Shown here: in pieces, positions 16,621 to 25,265 of the stretch
How the letters are laid out: each line of letters opens with the position of its first letter
How positions within the stretch are numbered: position 1 is the stretch's first letter
Source: Amylibacter sp. IMCC11727
GTDB taxonomy: Bacteria; Pseudomonadota; Alphaproteobacteria; Rhodobacterales; Rhodobacteraceae
Reading direction: 5' to 3'
NCBI RefSeq assembly: GCF_029854195.1
Contig: NZ_CP122960.1
Location: 3,230,001 to 3,294,000 of the forward strand
Length of the DNA stretch: 64,000 nt
Made by a program: the position numbers and the translations under genes
Notes under the pieces: generated by a model
The model's input: only the letters and a program-made list of their open reading frames with translations
What the model was told of the DNA's origin: nothing
The model's database searches: none

Positions 16621-17583
16621 ATGACCTCGTTCTGGAAAACCGCCCGCGCTGACTTATCCCCATTCGCCGTGTATTCGGCGCAGGAATGGTCCACCCTTTC
16701 CGATGGGCGCCCTGCGCAAATCTCGGAAAAAGACTTGCGCAATCTGCTTTCGGTGGGGGATGCCACTTCTTTGTCCGAAGTCGATCAAATCTACCTCACC
16801 GTATCGCGAATCCTCGCGGCCCATGCCCGTGCCACCCGCCGCCTCTACAAAAAACGCGCCAGCTTCTTGCCACACGTAAAGGCACGCACACCCTTCATCA
16901 TCGCCATCGCGGGCTCCGTGGCTGTGGGCAAATCCACCACCGCACGCCTGATCCAAGAACTGATCCGCCGCTGGCCCAATAAACCGCGCGTGGATCTGGT
17001 TACAACGGACGGCTGGCTTTACCCCAACGCCGAACTGGAACGGCGCGGGATCATGCACCGCAAAGGCTTTCCAGAAAGCTATGATCGCCAAACCATGCTG
17101 CGGTTTTTGTCAGATGTTAAATCAGGCCAGACAGATGTGGCTGTCCCCGTCTACTCGCATCTAAAATACGATATCGACCCAGATGCCGCCCTCACCATCT
17201 CTCAACCTGATGTTCTTATCTTTGAAGGCCTGAACGTCCTGCAATCCCGCACGGCGCAGGCGTCTGACACCCCGACGCCACTGGCCTCTGACCATTTCGA
17301 TTTCAAAATCTACGTGGACGCCTACGAACCACACATCAAATCGTGGTACATCAACCGGTTCCTCAGCTTGCGCGAAACCGCCTTTCGCGATCCAAACTCT
17401 CACTTCAACCGCTGGGCCAATCTCACCGATTCTCAGGCAACTGACCGCGCGACAGACCTGTGGGATACCATTAACGCCGTGAACCTCAGCGAAAACATCC
17501 GCCCCACCCGTCCACGTGCCGATTTGATTCTGCGCAAGGGCGAAGATCACCAAATCAACCGCATCGCATTGCGCAGACTGTAA
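16621..17583 (+). CDS. coaA: Type I pantothenate kinase
   Basis: This 320-residue enzyme phosphorylates pantothenate, the first step of coenzyme A synthesis. The P-loop GSVAVGKSTTA is near residues 98-108. Other marks are VTTDGWLYPNAELERRG, YDRQTMLRFL, and the VPVYSHLKYDI stretch that binds pantothenate, all normal for CoaA. It starts 41 bases after the thioredoxin-like gene and may share its transcript. The family is feedback-inhibited by CoA. Confidence 0.95.
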   Translation: MTSFWKTARADLSPFAVYSAQEWSTLSDGRPAQISEKDLRNLLSVGDATSLSEVDQIYLTVSRILAAHARATRRLYKKRASFLPHVKARTPFIIAIAGSVAVGKSTTARLIQELIRRWPNKPRVDLVTTDGWLYPNAELERRGIMHRKGFPESYDRQTMLRFLSDVKSGQTDVAVPVYSHLKYDIDPDAALTISQPDVLIFEGLNVLQSRTAQASDTPTPLASDHFDFKIYVDAYEPHIKSWYINRFLSLRETAFRDPNSHFNRWANLTDSQATDRATDLWDTINAVNLSENIRPTRPRADLILRKGEDHQINRIALRRL

Positions 17584-17735
17584 CCCAAGCTGCAAAAACT
17601 GTGGCATTTCTTGGACAGCTGCCGCAATACTCGAACAAGGGCCTGAATTTAGGCACATTTGCCCAAAAATCGACGAACATTCGCCACATTGTTTCTGAAA
17701 TAGGGACAAAGTAACAAATTTCTGAGGCATTGTTC

Positions 17736-18032
17736 ATGATTAAGCAACTATTGATCGGCGGCACTCTTGCTGCCGCAGCGGGCTATAGCATCCCTGGCGT
17801 TCCCGACATGTTGAACCTAAGCAACAGCAGCTCCTTCGCCACCACAGGTGCAAAATGGGAATCTGCCAAGTTTTCGCTGGGCAACATATCCTTCACGTCC
17901 TCCCTCACGGGCCCGCGTATTAACCGCAGCGGCAATCGCAGCGGCAATTCGATCACTGCGATCATTGACGCGTCCAACGCCGAACTTGCCCGTAAAAACG
18001 GAAATAGCGGCGCAAAGTTTATTAAACACTAA
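17736..18032 (+). CDS. Small exported protein with C-terminal GAKFIKH
   Basis: This 98-residue protein starts MIKQLLIGGTLAAAAG, a signal-like or anchoring helix, followed by a polar Ser/Asn/Arg-rich region (NRSGNRSGNS near 65). I do not recognise a family. It ends GAKFIKH-stop. A plus-strand frame at 69-290 ends GAKFIKN-stop, and the codons differ mainly at synonymous positions, hinting at a conserved tail. The ATG is chosen over a TTG two codons upstream; the ribosome site is weak (GAGG). It stands alone between coaA and the haem cluster, which is convergent. Confidence 0.5.
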   Translation: MIKQLLIGGTLAAAAGYSIPGVPDMLNLSNSSSFATTGAKWESAKFSLGNISFTSSLTGPRINRSGNRSGNSITAIIDASNAELARKNGNSGAKFIKH

Positions 18033-18078
18033 AATCATCGCTCTTGGCGGATGCCTTCTGCCAAGAGCCTCTCGTGGT

Positions 18079-18555
18079 TTAATGAACCGTCGCGCCTTGC
18101 GGTCTAACAGCCGTCAAAGGGGGCGCTGTTTGCTTGTTCAACAGGGACAAGGCCACGCCAAATTGCTCCGCCAGACCCGCCAAAACAGGGGCGAAATCGG
18201 CGCGCACCAAAAGCATCGAAAACAGCATTGCATCTTCGCGATTCCCTATTGCGGCCTCGGCGATTAGATTGGCGAAACACGCTTCATCCGCCCCCAAACA
18301 AGAACAACCAGAATGATGGCGCATCACAGGACGCCGCGCAAACTTACGAAACAGATCACATATCTGTCGCAGGCTTTCGACAGCCACGGACCCATGCGCG
18401 GCCCCCAGAAGATCATTCAAATCACGAACCGCTTGGCGCTGCGTGTCGTCGCTTTCGCACCACAATCGCAGAAAACAAACCGCCGCCGCTTCGGTTTCTG
18501 GCAACTCGCGCAAAAATCCAACAGGCGCTCCACCACGGGGCATAGGCTCTTGCAT
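18079..18555 (-). CDS. Conserved protein of the haem-uptake cluster
   Basis: This 158-residue protein follows hemP with a TGATG overlap, so it is translationally coupled. It is helical, with four cysteines, two of them in the motif HHSGCSCLGADEACF near residue 82, a possible metal or haem site. I do not know a named family. Position next to hemP suggests a part in haem or iron handling; this is inference from context only. Confidence 0.65.
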   Translation of the reverse strand: MQEPMPRGGAPVGFLRELPETEAAAVCFLRLWCESDDTQRQAVRDLNDLLGAAHGSVAVESLRQICDLFRKFARRPVMRHHSGCSCLGADEACFANLIAEAAIGNREDAMLFSMLLVRADFAPVLAGLAEQFGVALSLLNKQTAPPLTAVRPQGATVH

Positions 18556-18731
18556 CACTTTGTCAGGATCAGCTTGCCATTGCGCGTAATTCGCAACGTA
18601 TAGATTTGCCCATTGTGCGCAATCTGGGCCAAGTTGCCGTCATCTGTCAGATGCTTTGCAAGGTAAACAGGACCCTGCCCGTCTACAGATTGCGAACCTT
18701 CAAACACTTGTTGCGCCGTTTGATACGTCAT
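18555..18731 (-). CDS. hemP: Hemin uptake protein HemP
   Basis: This 58-residue protein carries the HemP family core at its C-terminus: GQIYTLRITRNGKLILTK, preceded by GNLAQIAH. HemP is a small DNA-binding activator of haem receptor genes in several proteobacteria (HmuP). The start ATG at 18731 has AAGGA eight bases upstream; an ATG seven codons earlier is less likely because it overlaps the upstream small gene. No haem receptor or ABC transporter is next to it, which is unusual. Confidence 0.85.
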   Translation of the reverse strand: MTYQTAQQVFEGSQSVDGQGPVYLAKHLTDDGNLAQIAHNGQIYTLRITRNGKLILTK

Positions 18732-18735
18732 TGGA

Positions 18736-18891
18736 TCAGTCCTTTTTGCCATAGTCAAAATAGTCAAACAGCCACTCAAAACTCAGACCCAACGGAACAG
18801 GGGATACGATCACATGTTCCACCAATTCCAGATACGGAACCCGCAGGGTGCTTTGCAATTTCGGGAGTTCATAAACTTTCACAGATTCCAT
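18736..18891 (-). CDS. 51-residue protein upstream of hemP
   Basis: This short frame ends four bases before the hemP start and probably heads the same transcript. It encodes a compact protein rich in Val, Leu, Pro and aromatic residues, with VEHVIVSPVPLGLSFEWLFD in the second half and a polar end YGKKD. GGAG lies six bases before the chosen ATG; two further in-frame ATGs occur 4 and 5 codons earlier. A TTGACA box is about 80 bases upstream. There is no signal peptide. I do not recognise a family. Confidence 0.5.
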   Translation of the reverse strand: MESVKVYELPKLQSTLRVPYLELVEHVIVSPVPLGLSFEWLFDYFDYGKKD

Positions 18892-19007
18892 CGGGGGCTC
18901 CATCATGGATTGACGGCTGCCCTAATGGTTTAGAGTGGCTACACCTTTAACCTGACTATTTTACTCGGTTTTGTCAAATGGTTTCTGGCAACAAATATCA
19001 CCGCGCC

Positions 19008-19583
19008 CTATCGCGCCAGTTTTTTAACCTCTTCATGCCGATGACAGGTCACAAGGTGATCGTTGATCAACCCCGTTGCTTCCATCCACGCATATACAAT
19101 GGTTGGTCCACAAAACTTGAACCCTGCCTTTTTCAAGTCTTTCGAAATACGCGCTGACAAGTCCGAAGATGGGGGCACATCAGCCTGCGTTTCAAACCGA
19201 TTGACGAGTGGCGTGCCGCCCACATACTTCCACATAAAGGCGTCAAACCCTTCACCCTCTTCCATCGCCAACCACGCTTGCGCCCCTGTAATCGCGGCTT
19301 CAATTTTGCCCCGATGGCGAATGATTCCCGCATCCCCCAACAGACGCTGCACATCGCTCTCATCAAAGGCGGCAACCTTTTCTGGATCAAACCCAGCAAA
19401 CGCCGCACGAAATGCGTCACGTTTCTTTAGAATCGTGAGCCAGCTGAGCCCCGCCTGAAAGCCATCCAGCACCAATTTTTCCCACAAAGCGCGGCTATCA
19501 TATTCCGGAACGCCCCACTCTTGATCGTGATAATTTACATAAATTGGTAAAGAGCCACACCAGTCACACCGCGATGTATCCAT
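19008..19583 (-). CDS. tag: DNA-3-methyladenine glycosylase I
   Basis: This 191-residue enzyme removes 3-methyladenine from alkylated DNA. The zinc ligands of Tag are present: Cys6 and His19 at the N-terminus, and the His and Cys of DHLVTC near the C-terminus. The substrate pocket motif reads LDGFQAGLSW; in the Escherichia coli enzyme the Asp position is Glu38, so this is a conservative change. FCGPTIVYAWMEATGLINDH is the typical C-terminal core. It stands alone. Confidence 0.93.
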   Translation of the reverse strand: MDTSRCDWCGSLPIYVNYHDQEWGVPEYDSRALWEKLVLDGFQAGLSWLTILKKRDAFRAAFAGFDPEKVAAFDESDVQRLLGDAGIIRHRGKIEAAITGAQAWLAMEEGEGFDAFMWKYVGGTPLVNRFETQADVPPSSDLSARISKDLKKAGFKFCGPTIVYAWMEATGLINDHLVTCHRHEEVKKLAR

Positions 19584-19724
19584 ATTTTCCCATTACTTTC
19601 AGTACGTTGTTAATTTTATAAAAGGTTAACACGAATTGGAACAAAATGGGAACCTTAACCTTGCATTAGTGAGTTTCCCCAGAAGATTAAATCAACCAGC
19701 ACACGATTCGAAAAGGAATTCAAC

Positions 19725-20561
19725 GTGATACATTTGGACGGGCCAGACTTGAACGAACCAACTCCTATTCCATCGCATACCGACGAAAACGCGCAACGGC
19801 GCAGCATTATCGAAATGGTGTCTTCCGCCATTGACCGCAAAAACATCCTGCTGGCCTATCAACCGATTGTTCACAGCAAAAATCCAACACGCCCCGCCTA
19901 TTACGAAGGATTGATCCGTGTGATGGACGATCGGCGTCAGGTTATCCCTGCCAAAGACTTCATCGAAACCGTTGAAACCATGGAACTGGGCCGCGTGCTG
20001 GATTGTTTGGCTCTTGAATTGGGTCTTGTGGCCCTTGCCGAAGAACCCAGTTTACGTTTGGCCATCAACATGTCTGCGCGATCAATTGGGTATCCCCGTT
20101 GGATGGACACGCTCAATCACGGGCTGGCTTTGGATTCAACCATTGCCGAACGTCTGATCCTCGAAATCACCGAAAGCTCGGCCATGTTGATGCCCGACAT
20201 CGTAAACGTCTTTATGGCCGATCTGCACCGACGCGGCATTTCATTTGCTTTGGATGATTTTGGCGCGGGTTACACCGCATTTCGATTCTTTCGCGATTTT
20301 CAATTCGACATTGTCAAAATCGACGGCCAATTCATTCGCAACATCGACAAAGACCCAGACAATCAGGTGCTCGCCACCGCGCTCATTTCCATTGCACAGC
20401 AATTTGACATGTTCACCGTGGCAGAATGTGTGGAAAAGAAAGAAGAACTCACCTTCTTACAAGAAGCAGGAATCGACTGTTTGCAAGGGTATCTCTTTGG
20501 CAGGCCAGAAACCGTTCCCGTTTGGAAAGAAGAAGAAACTTCACTGGAAGGGTACATATAA
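19725..20561 (+). CDS. EAL-domain protein (probable c-di-GMP phosphodiesterase)
   Basis: This 278-residue protein is a lone EAL domain after a 35-residue polar N-terminus. The GTG start has AAGGAA six bases upstream. The EAL motif reads YEGLIRV, which keeps the metal-binding Glu. Also present are NMSARS, LEITES, LDDFGAGYTAF, VKIDGQFI, AECVEKKEE (usually AEGVE) and QGYLFGRP. The metal and base residues appear kept, so activity is likely, but the changes EAL to EGL, DDFGTG to DDFGAG and AEGVE to AECVE are notable. It has no GGDEF or sensor domain. Confidence 0.85.
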   Translation: MIHLDGPDLNEPTPIPSHTDENAQRRSIIEMVSSAIDRKNILLAYQPIVHSKNPTRPAYYEGLIRVMDDRRQVIPAKDFIETVETMELGRVLDCLALELGLVALAEEPSLRLAINMSARSIGYPRWMDTLNHGLALDSTIAERLILEITESSAMLMPDIVNVFMADLHRRGISFALDDFGAGYTAFRFFRDFQFDIVKIDGQFIRNIDKDPDNQVLATALISIAQQFDMFTVAECVEKKEELTFLQEAGIDCLQGYLFGRPETVPVWKEEETSLEGYI

Positions 20562-20776
20562 GTCGCAAATGATACCAATTTCGTCATAATATTATAAAAA
20601 TTTTGCAAAAAACGTAATATTCAATAAGCGCGGTGGTTGATCGCGACAGAATACCCTTGCGCTGCGGTGCAGCATGGTTAATACGTCCGATAACCCATCA
20701 GATTAAACCGCGTGCCGTTGCTGATTGTTCTGGGTTAAGATTCAGCATCGCGCGCCTTCTTTCGAAGGACTAGACC

Positions 20777-21952
20777 ATGACCAATGTTGTTATCGCATCC
20801 GCCGCTCGTACCGCAGTTGGCTCTTTTCTCGGCAGCTTTGCTAATACCCCCGCACACGATCTCGGGGCCACCACGATCAAGGCCGTCTTGGATCGCGCTG
20901 GTGTCGATGCCGTAGATGTTTCCGAAACAATTCTCGGTCAGGTTCTGACAGGGGGTCAGGGTCAAAACCCTGCGCGTCAAGCACACATCAACGCTGGCCT
21001 TCCCCAAGAAGCCGCCGCATGGGGCATTAACCAAGTGTGCGGCTCTGGCCTTCGCGCCGTTGCCCTCGGTGCGCAGCATATCCAATTGGGTGATGCTGGC
21101 ATCGTTGTGGCAGGTGGCCAAGAAAGCATGTCCCTCTCCCCGCATGTTGTAAACATGCGCCCAGGTCAAAAAATGGGCGATGCAAAGTTTGTCGATTCCA
21201 TGATCAAAGACGGCCTCTGGGACGCGTTTAACAACTATCACATGGGCACAACCGCCGAAAACGTAGCCGCAAAATGGCAAATCTCTCGTGATATGCAGGA
21301 TGAATTTGCAGTTGGCTCCCAAAACAAGGCAGAAGCCGCACAAAAAGCAGGCAAATTTGCCGATGAGATCACACCGTTCACCGTGAAAACCCGCAAAGGC
21401 GACATCATTATGGACAGTGATGAATACATCCGCCACGGCGCAACCATGGACGCCATGCAAAAACTGCGCCCCGCATTTGATCGCGAAGGCTCAGTCACCG
21501 CAGCCAACGCATCTGGTCTGAACGACGGCGCGGCCGCCGCATTGCTGATGTCCGCAGAAGAAGCAGAAAAGCGCGGCATCGAACCACTGGCCCGCATCGC
21601 CTCTTACGCGACCGCTGGCCTTGACCCATCCATCATGGGCGTTGGTCCGATCTATGCCTCCCGCAAAGCACTCGACAAAGCAGGCTGGTCCGTTGGCGAC
21701 CTTGATCTGGTCGAAGCAAACGAAGCCTTTGCCGCACAGGCCTGCGCCGTGAACAAAGACATGGGTTGGGACCCTGCCATCGTAAACGTAAACGGCGGCG
21801 CAATCGCGATCGGCCACCCAATCGGCGCATCTGGCGCGCGTATCCTCAACACATTGTTGTTCGAAATGCAGCGTCGCGGTGCGAAAAAAGGCCTCGCCAC
21901 ATTGTGCATCGGCGGCGGCATGGGCGTTGCCATGTGCCTTGAGCGTCCATAA
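20777..21952 (+). CDS. phaA: Acetyl-CoA acetyltransferase (beta-ketothiolase)
   Basis: This 391-residue thiolase condenses two acetyl-CoA to acetoacetyl-CoA, the first step to polyhydroxybutyrate. The nucleophile is Cys88 in NQVCGSGLRA. The catalytic His is in NGGAIAIGHPIGASG, and the second Cys is in CIGGGMG near residue 378. GAAGGA precedes the ATG. It is followed by phaB, the reductase, so the pair is the usual polyhydroxyalkanoate precursor operon. No synthase (phaC) lies in the window. A 215-base gap before it holds no gene that I can see. Confidence 0.95.
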   Translation: MTNVVIASAARTAVGSFLGSFANTPAHDLGATTIKAVLDRAGVDAVDVSETILGQVLTGGQGQNPARQAHINAGLPQEAAAWGINQVCGSGLRAVALGAQHIQLGDAGIVVAGGQESMSLSPHVVNMRPGQKMGDAKFVDSMIKDGLWDAFNNYHMGTTAENVAAKWQISRDMQDEFAVGSQNKAEAAQKAGKFADEITPFTVKTRKGDIIMDSDEYIRHGATMDAMQKLRPAFDREGSVTAANASGLNDGAAAALLMSAEEAEKRGIEPLARIASYATAGLDPSIMGVGPIYASRKALDKAGWSVGDLDLVEANEAFAAQACAVNKDMGWDPAIVNVNGGAIAIGHPIGASGARILNTLLFEMQRRGAKKGLATLCIGGGMGVAMCLERP

Positions 21953-21968
21953 CCCTCACCAATTTCAA

Positions 21969-21987
21969 CCCCACCATGCAGGTGGGG
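21969..21987. repeat. Stem-loop between phaA and phaB
   Basis: CCCCACC and GGTGGGG pair around ATGCA. The stem sequence is the same as in the palindrome at 43956-43979. It may be a short REP-like element or a processing or stability hairpin in the phaAB message. Confidence 0.6.
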
Positions 21988-22024
21988 CCACCCCCAATAA
22001 AACCACACCAACAGGAGACTAATC

Positions 22025-22747
22025 ATGGCAAGAGTTGCCCTCGTAACAGGCGGGTCCCGCGGCATCGGCGCGGCCATCGCAATGAAACTGAAATCAGAAG
22101 GCTACGACGTGGCGGCATCCTATGCTGGCAATGACGAAGCCGCAGCGAAATTCACCGAAGAAACTGGCATCAAAACCTACAAATGGAACGTTGCAGATTA
22201 CGACAGCTGCGTAGAAGGCATCGCCAAAGTCGAAGCAGACCTCGGCCCGGTAGAAGTTTTGGTAAACAACGCAGGCATCACCCGCGACGCCCCGTTCCAC
22301 AAAATGACCCGCGAACAATGGTCCGAAGTGATGGATACAAACCTGTCTGGTGTATTCAACATGACCCACCCGCTATGGAACGGCATGCGCGAACGTAAAT
22401 TTGGTCGCGTTATCACGATCTCTTCCATCAACGGTCAAAAGGGCCAGTTTGCCCAAGCCAACTACTCCGCCGCCAAAGCAGGCGACATCGGCTTTACCAA
22501 AGCATTGGCCCAAGAAGGCGCGCGCGCTGGCATCACAGTGAACGTGATCTGCCCAGGCTACATCGCAACAGACATGGTTATGGCCGTCCCTGAAAAGGTA
22601 CGCGACAGCATTATTTCCACAATTCCGGTGGGTCGTTTGGGCGAACCAGAAGAAATCGCACGCTGTGTGGCATTCCTCGCATCTGACGAAGCAGGCTTCA
22701 TCACTGGCTCGACAATCACAGCAAACGGCGGCCAGTACATCACATAA
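22025..22747 (+). CDS. phaB: Acetoacetyl-CoA reductase
   Basis: This 240-residue short-chain dehydrogenase reduces acetoacetyl-CoA to (R)-3-hydroxybutyryl-CoA with NADPH. The cofactor motif TGGSRGIG is at residues 8-15, NNAG near 85, the catalytic Ser in ISSINGQKGQFGQ-like ISSINGQKGQFAQ near 138, and YSAAKAG with Tyr near 150. AGGAG precedes the ATG. A strong terminator follows. It acts with phaA. Confidence 0.94.
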   Translation: MARVALVTGGSRGIGAAIAMKLKSEGYDVAASYAGNDEAAAKFTEETGIKTYKWNVADYDSCVEGIAKVEADLGPVEVLVNNAGITRDAPFHKMTREQWSEVMDTNLSGVFNMTHPLWNGMRERKFGRVITISSINGQKGQFAQANYSAAKAGDIGFTKALAQEGARAGITVNVICPGYIATDMVMAVPEKVRDSIISTIPVGRLGEPEEIARCVAFLASDEAGFITGSTITANGGQYIT

Positions 22748-22770
22748 GCCACCGTTTCTGAAAACATTTA

Positions 22771-22796
22771 GGGCCGCTCATTCGAGCGGCCCTTTT
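22771..22796 (+). terminator. Rho-independent terminator of phaAB
   Basis: GGGCCGCTC and GAGCGGCCC form a 9-bp stem around ATTC, followed by TTTT. It starts 24 bases after the phaB stop. Confidence 0.9.
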
Positions 22797-22807
22797 CGTT
22801 ACAGCGG

Positions 22808-22972
22808 CTAATTCGTCAGCCGCGAAATTTCTTCTTTTAGGCGGAGCTTTTCTTTCTTCAACATCGCAACCTCAAGGTCATCGGAAGCGGGTCGCCGCTG
22901 AATCATTTCGACTTTCTCAGAGAGTTCTGCGTGCTTCTTTTGGAGTTCGGAAATATGGGAACTCATGCTCAT
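22808..22972 (-). CDS. YdcH family (DUF465) small coiled-coil protein
   Basis: This 54-residue protein matches DUF465: SHISELQKKHAELSEKV, then DLEVAMLKKEKLRLKEEISRL at the C-terminus (with a break between). It is almost wholly helical and probably dimeric. The ATG at 22972 has GGAGG seven bases upstream; a longer frame of 43 codons is rejected. The function of the family is unknown. Confidence 0.85.
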   Translation of the reverse strand: MSMSSHISELQKKHAELSEKVEMIQRRPASDDLEVAMLKKEKLRLKEEISRLTN

Positions 22973-23224
22973 GTGGCACCTCCTATTTAGATAAGCCCCC
23001 TCATAGCAGCACAAGAATTGCAGCCTGTCACGCAATCTTTGGGAAAAATTTTGTGAATTGACCCGATCACAATTCGAATTAGCCCTTCCGCATAGCCCCA
23101 AAAATTCCCGCGATCTGTGCCGAATTCAACAATAATTTACAGTTTAGGTTTGCCCCGAAAAGGGCCCCAAAATCACAAAATTAACCAAGGTAAAATATTA
23201 TTACAAAGCAGCGAAATCGCCCGT

Positions 23225-23992
23225 TCACCTGTTTTCCCAGCGCAGCTCTGCTCCATCTTGCAGGATGGCAGCAGCAGGTTTTGAATAATCTGATGTGCCT
23301 TGCACGTGCTGCGCTCCGCTATGAACCAGAAACGGAGCGAGCAATTTAAACGGCGCACGCGATCCTTTTTGCGCCCGCACCAAAACCCGCTTGGCAGCGC
23401 GCCCAGATCGCGCGGCCAATGGCAAAACTTCAATGTTGCCAGCACGCCCAGACAGCGCGATCAGAATTTCGGGCAACTGCACCGCCAATTGTATCATCGT
23501 AAATGTGCCATTGTGCTTTAAACGCCTTAACCCCGCATCAACCCAATCAGACAAATCCGTTTCAAAAACATGCGCCGTTGCCTTGCCAGAATTGTGCGGC
23601 GCACTGCCCGCCCCTTTGTCAAAAAACGGTGGGTTTGCGATGACATGATCAAAACTCTGGCTGCGCAGCGCATCGGGCATCTGGCCGATATCCCCATCAA
23701 TTACGGTAAAATCCAAACCGTTCGAAACGGCATTGTCCCGTGCCAGTGCCGCATACTCCGCCTGCACTTCGATCCCTGTGATGGCCACCCCTGGCACACG
23801 CTTGGCCAAACACAGGCTGGCCACCCCAACGCCACAGCCCAATTCCAACAAGGTATCACCCGCTTTTGCGTCGGTTGCTGCTGCCAAAAACACAGGGTCC
23901 GTTGCAGCGCGATATCCGTCTTTGGGTTGGCGAATGCGCAATTGCCCGCCCAAAAACCCATCCAAAGTGGTGTCGTCTGGGCTCAAGCTCAT
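23225..23992 (-). CDS. tRNA1(Val) A37 N6-methyltransferase-like protein
   Basis: This 255-residue protein is a class I S-adenosylmethionine methyltransferase. Motif I is LLELGCGVGVASL near residue 48, and motif IV is IANPPFFD near 120, the NPPF form used by N6-adenine methyltransferases. The N-terminal DGFLGGQLRIRQPKDGYRAATD is typical of TrmN6 (YfiC). The ATG overlaps the DUF2007 stop by four bases. It probably modifies tRNA; the precise target is by family inference. Confidence 0.8.
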   Translation of the reverse strand: MSLSPDDTTLDGFLGGQLRIRQPKDGYRAATDPVFLAAATDAKAGDTLLELGCGVGVASLCLAKRVPGVAITGIEVQAEYAALARDNAVSNGLDFTVIDGDIGQMPDALRSQSFDHVIANPPFFDKGAGSAPHNSGKATAHVFETDLSDWVDAGLRRLKHNGTFTMIQLAVQLPEILIALSGRAGNIEVLPLAARSGRAAKRVLVRAQKGSRAPFKLLAPFLVHSGAQHVQGTSDYSKPAAAILQDGAELRWENR

Positions 23993-24210
23993 CTTGGCTC
24001 CGGCAGATCGACCTCATTGTCCTTGAGGATGGCGCGCGCCATGAAATAATGTTCATCCGCGACCATAACGCGTCTTGGCATCACACCGATTGAGCCTTCT
24101 AATATGCTCATATGGACGTCCAGATCAAAGCACTCTATATCCTCAGCACGAAGTAAAGCATGAGTAAATGCGACGATAGTCGGGTCATTTGTGCGCAGTA
24201 ATTCTTTCAT
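23989..24210 (-). CDS. DUF2007 domain protein
   Basis: This 73-residue protein has the DUF2007 plan: MKELLRTNDPTIVAFTHALL, a middle segment with DVHMSILEGSIG, and PRRVMVADEHYFMARAIL. The start is the ATG at 24210; ten further upstream codons are possible. It is translationally coupled to the methyltransferase. Its role is unknown. The leader is shared with the divergent polyprenyl synthase gene. Confidence 0.75.
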   Translation of the reverse strand: MKELLRTNDPTIVAFTHALLRAEDIECFDLDVHMSILEGSIGVMPRRVMVADEHYFMARAILKDNEVDLPEPR

Positions 24211-24275
24211 GCCACTGCCATACGGCCAACAGGTGCGCATGTCGAGCCAAAGGGAATGAAAATAAGGTGAACGAA

Positions 24276-25265
24276 GTGAGCCCCCTCAAACCGCACGAAC
24301 AACTCGCGGCCCTCTTGGCTGATGACATGGCCGCTGTGAACGCGCAAATCACGCAGCGCATGGCATCCAAACACGCCCCCCGCATCCCCGAAGTCACCGC
24401 GCATCTGGTTGATGCAGGCGGCAAACGTTTGCGCCCGATGCTGACATTGGCTGCGGCCCGTCTGTGTGGCTATGATGGGCCGTATCACGTGCATTTAGCC
24501 GCGACAGTTGAATTTATTCACACCGCAACCCTGCTGCATGATGATGTGGTAGACGAAAGCGAACGCCGCCGTGGCCGTCCAACGGCGAACCTGTTGTGGG
24601 ACAATAAATCATCGGTTCTGGTGGGGGATTATCTGTTTTCACGCTCGTTCCAATTGATGGTGGAAACGGGGTCTTTGCGGGTTTTGGATATTCTCGCAAA
24701 CGCATCCGCCACCATTGCCGAAGGCGAAGTGCTGCAACTCACAGCCGCCAGCGATCTGGCCACCACCGAAGACGTGTATCTGCAAGTGGTCCGTGGCAAA
24801 ACCGCCGCGCTGTTTTCTGCCGCGACAGAAGTGGGCGGCGTGATTGCAGGCGCATCTGATGATGTAACCAAAGCACTCTATGATTACGGCGATGCGCTTG
24901 GCATCAGCTTTCAGATTGTCGATGACCTGCTCGATTACGGCGGGGCTGCGGCCAGCCTTGGCAAAAACACCGGCGATGATTTTCGCGAGCGCAAACTGAC
25001 GCTACCCGTGATCAAAGCCATTGCCAAAGCCGATGAAACTGAACGCGCGTTTTGGGTCCGCACCATCGAAAAGGGCGATCAGCGCGATGGCGACTTGGAT
25101 CACGCTATGTCCCTCATGGCCAAACACGATACGCTGGAATCAACACGCCAAGATGCGCTCGCTTGGGCGGCCAAGGCCCGCACAGCCCTGTCGTCTTTAC
25201 CCGAAAGCGATCTGCGAAACCTGTTGATGGAACTGTCAGATTACGTGGTCAGCCGCGTGGTCTGA
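24276..25265 (+). CDS. Polyprenyl diphosphate synthase (probably decaprenyl, for ubiquinone)
   Basis: This 329-residue prenyltransferase extends isoprenoid chains for the ubiquinone side chain. The first Asp-rich motif is LLHDDVVDE near residue 88, the second is IVDDLLDYGG near 213, and GGKRLRP near 50 binds isopentenyl diphosphate. The GTG at 24276 is chosen because AAGGTG lies six bases upstream; a GTG three codons earlier is possible. Alphaproteobacteria of this group use UQ-10, so decaprenyl is the likely product. The 3' end overlaps the convergent ispE by 25 bases. Confidence 0.88.
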   Translation: MSPLKPHEQLAALLADDMAAVNAQITQRMASKHAPRIPEVTAHLVDAGGKRLRPMLTLAAARLCGYDGPYHVHLAATVEFIHTATLLHDDVVDESERRRGRPTANLLWDNKSSVLVGDYLFSRSFQLMVETGSLRVLDILANASATIAEGEVLQLTAASDLATTEDVYLQVVRGKTAALFSAATEVGGVIAGASDDVTKALYDYGDALGISFQIVDDLLDYGGAAASLGKNTGDDFRERKLTLPVIKAIAKADETERAFWVRTIEKGDQRDGDLDHAMSLMAKHDTLESTRQDALAWAAKARTALSSLPESDLRNLLMELSDYVVSRVV

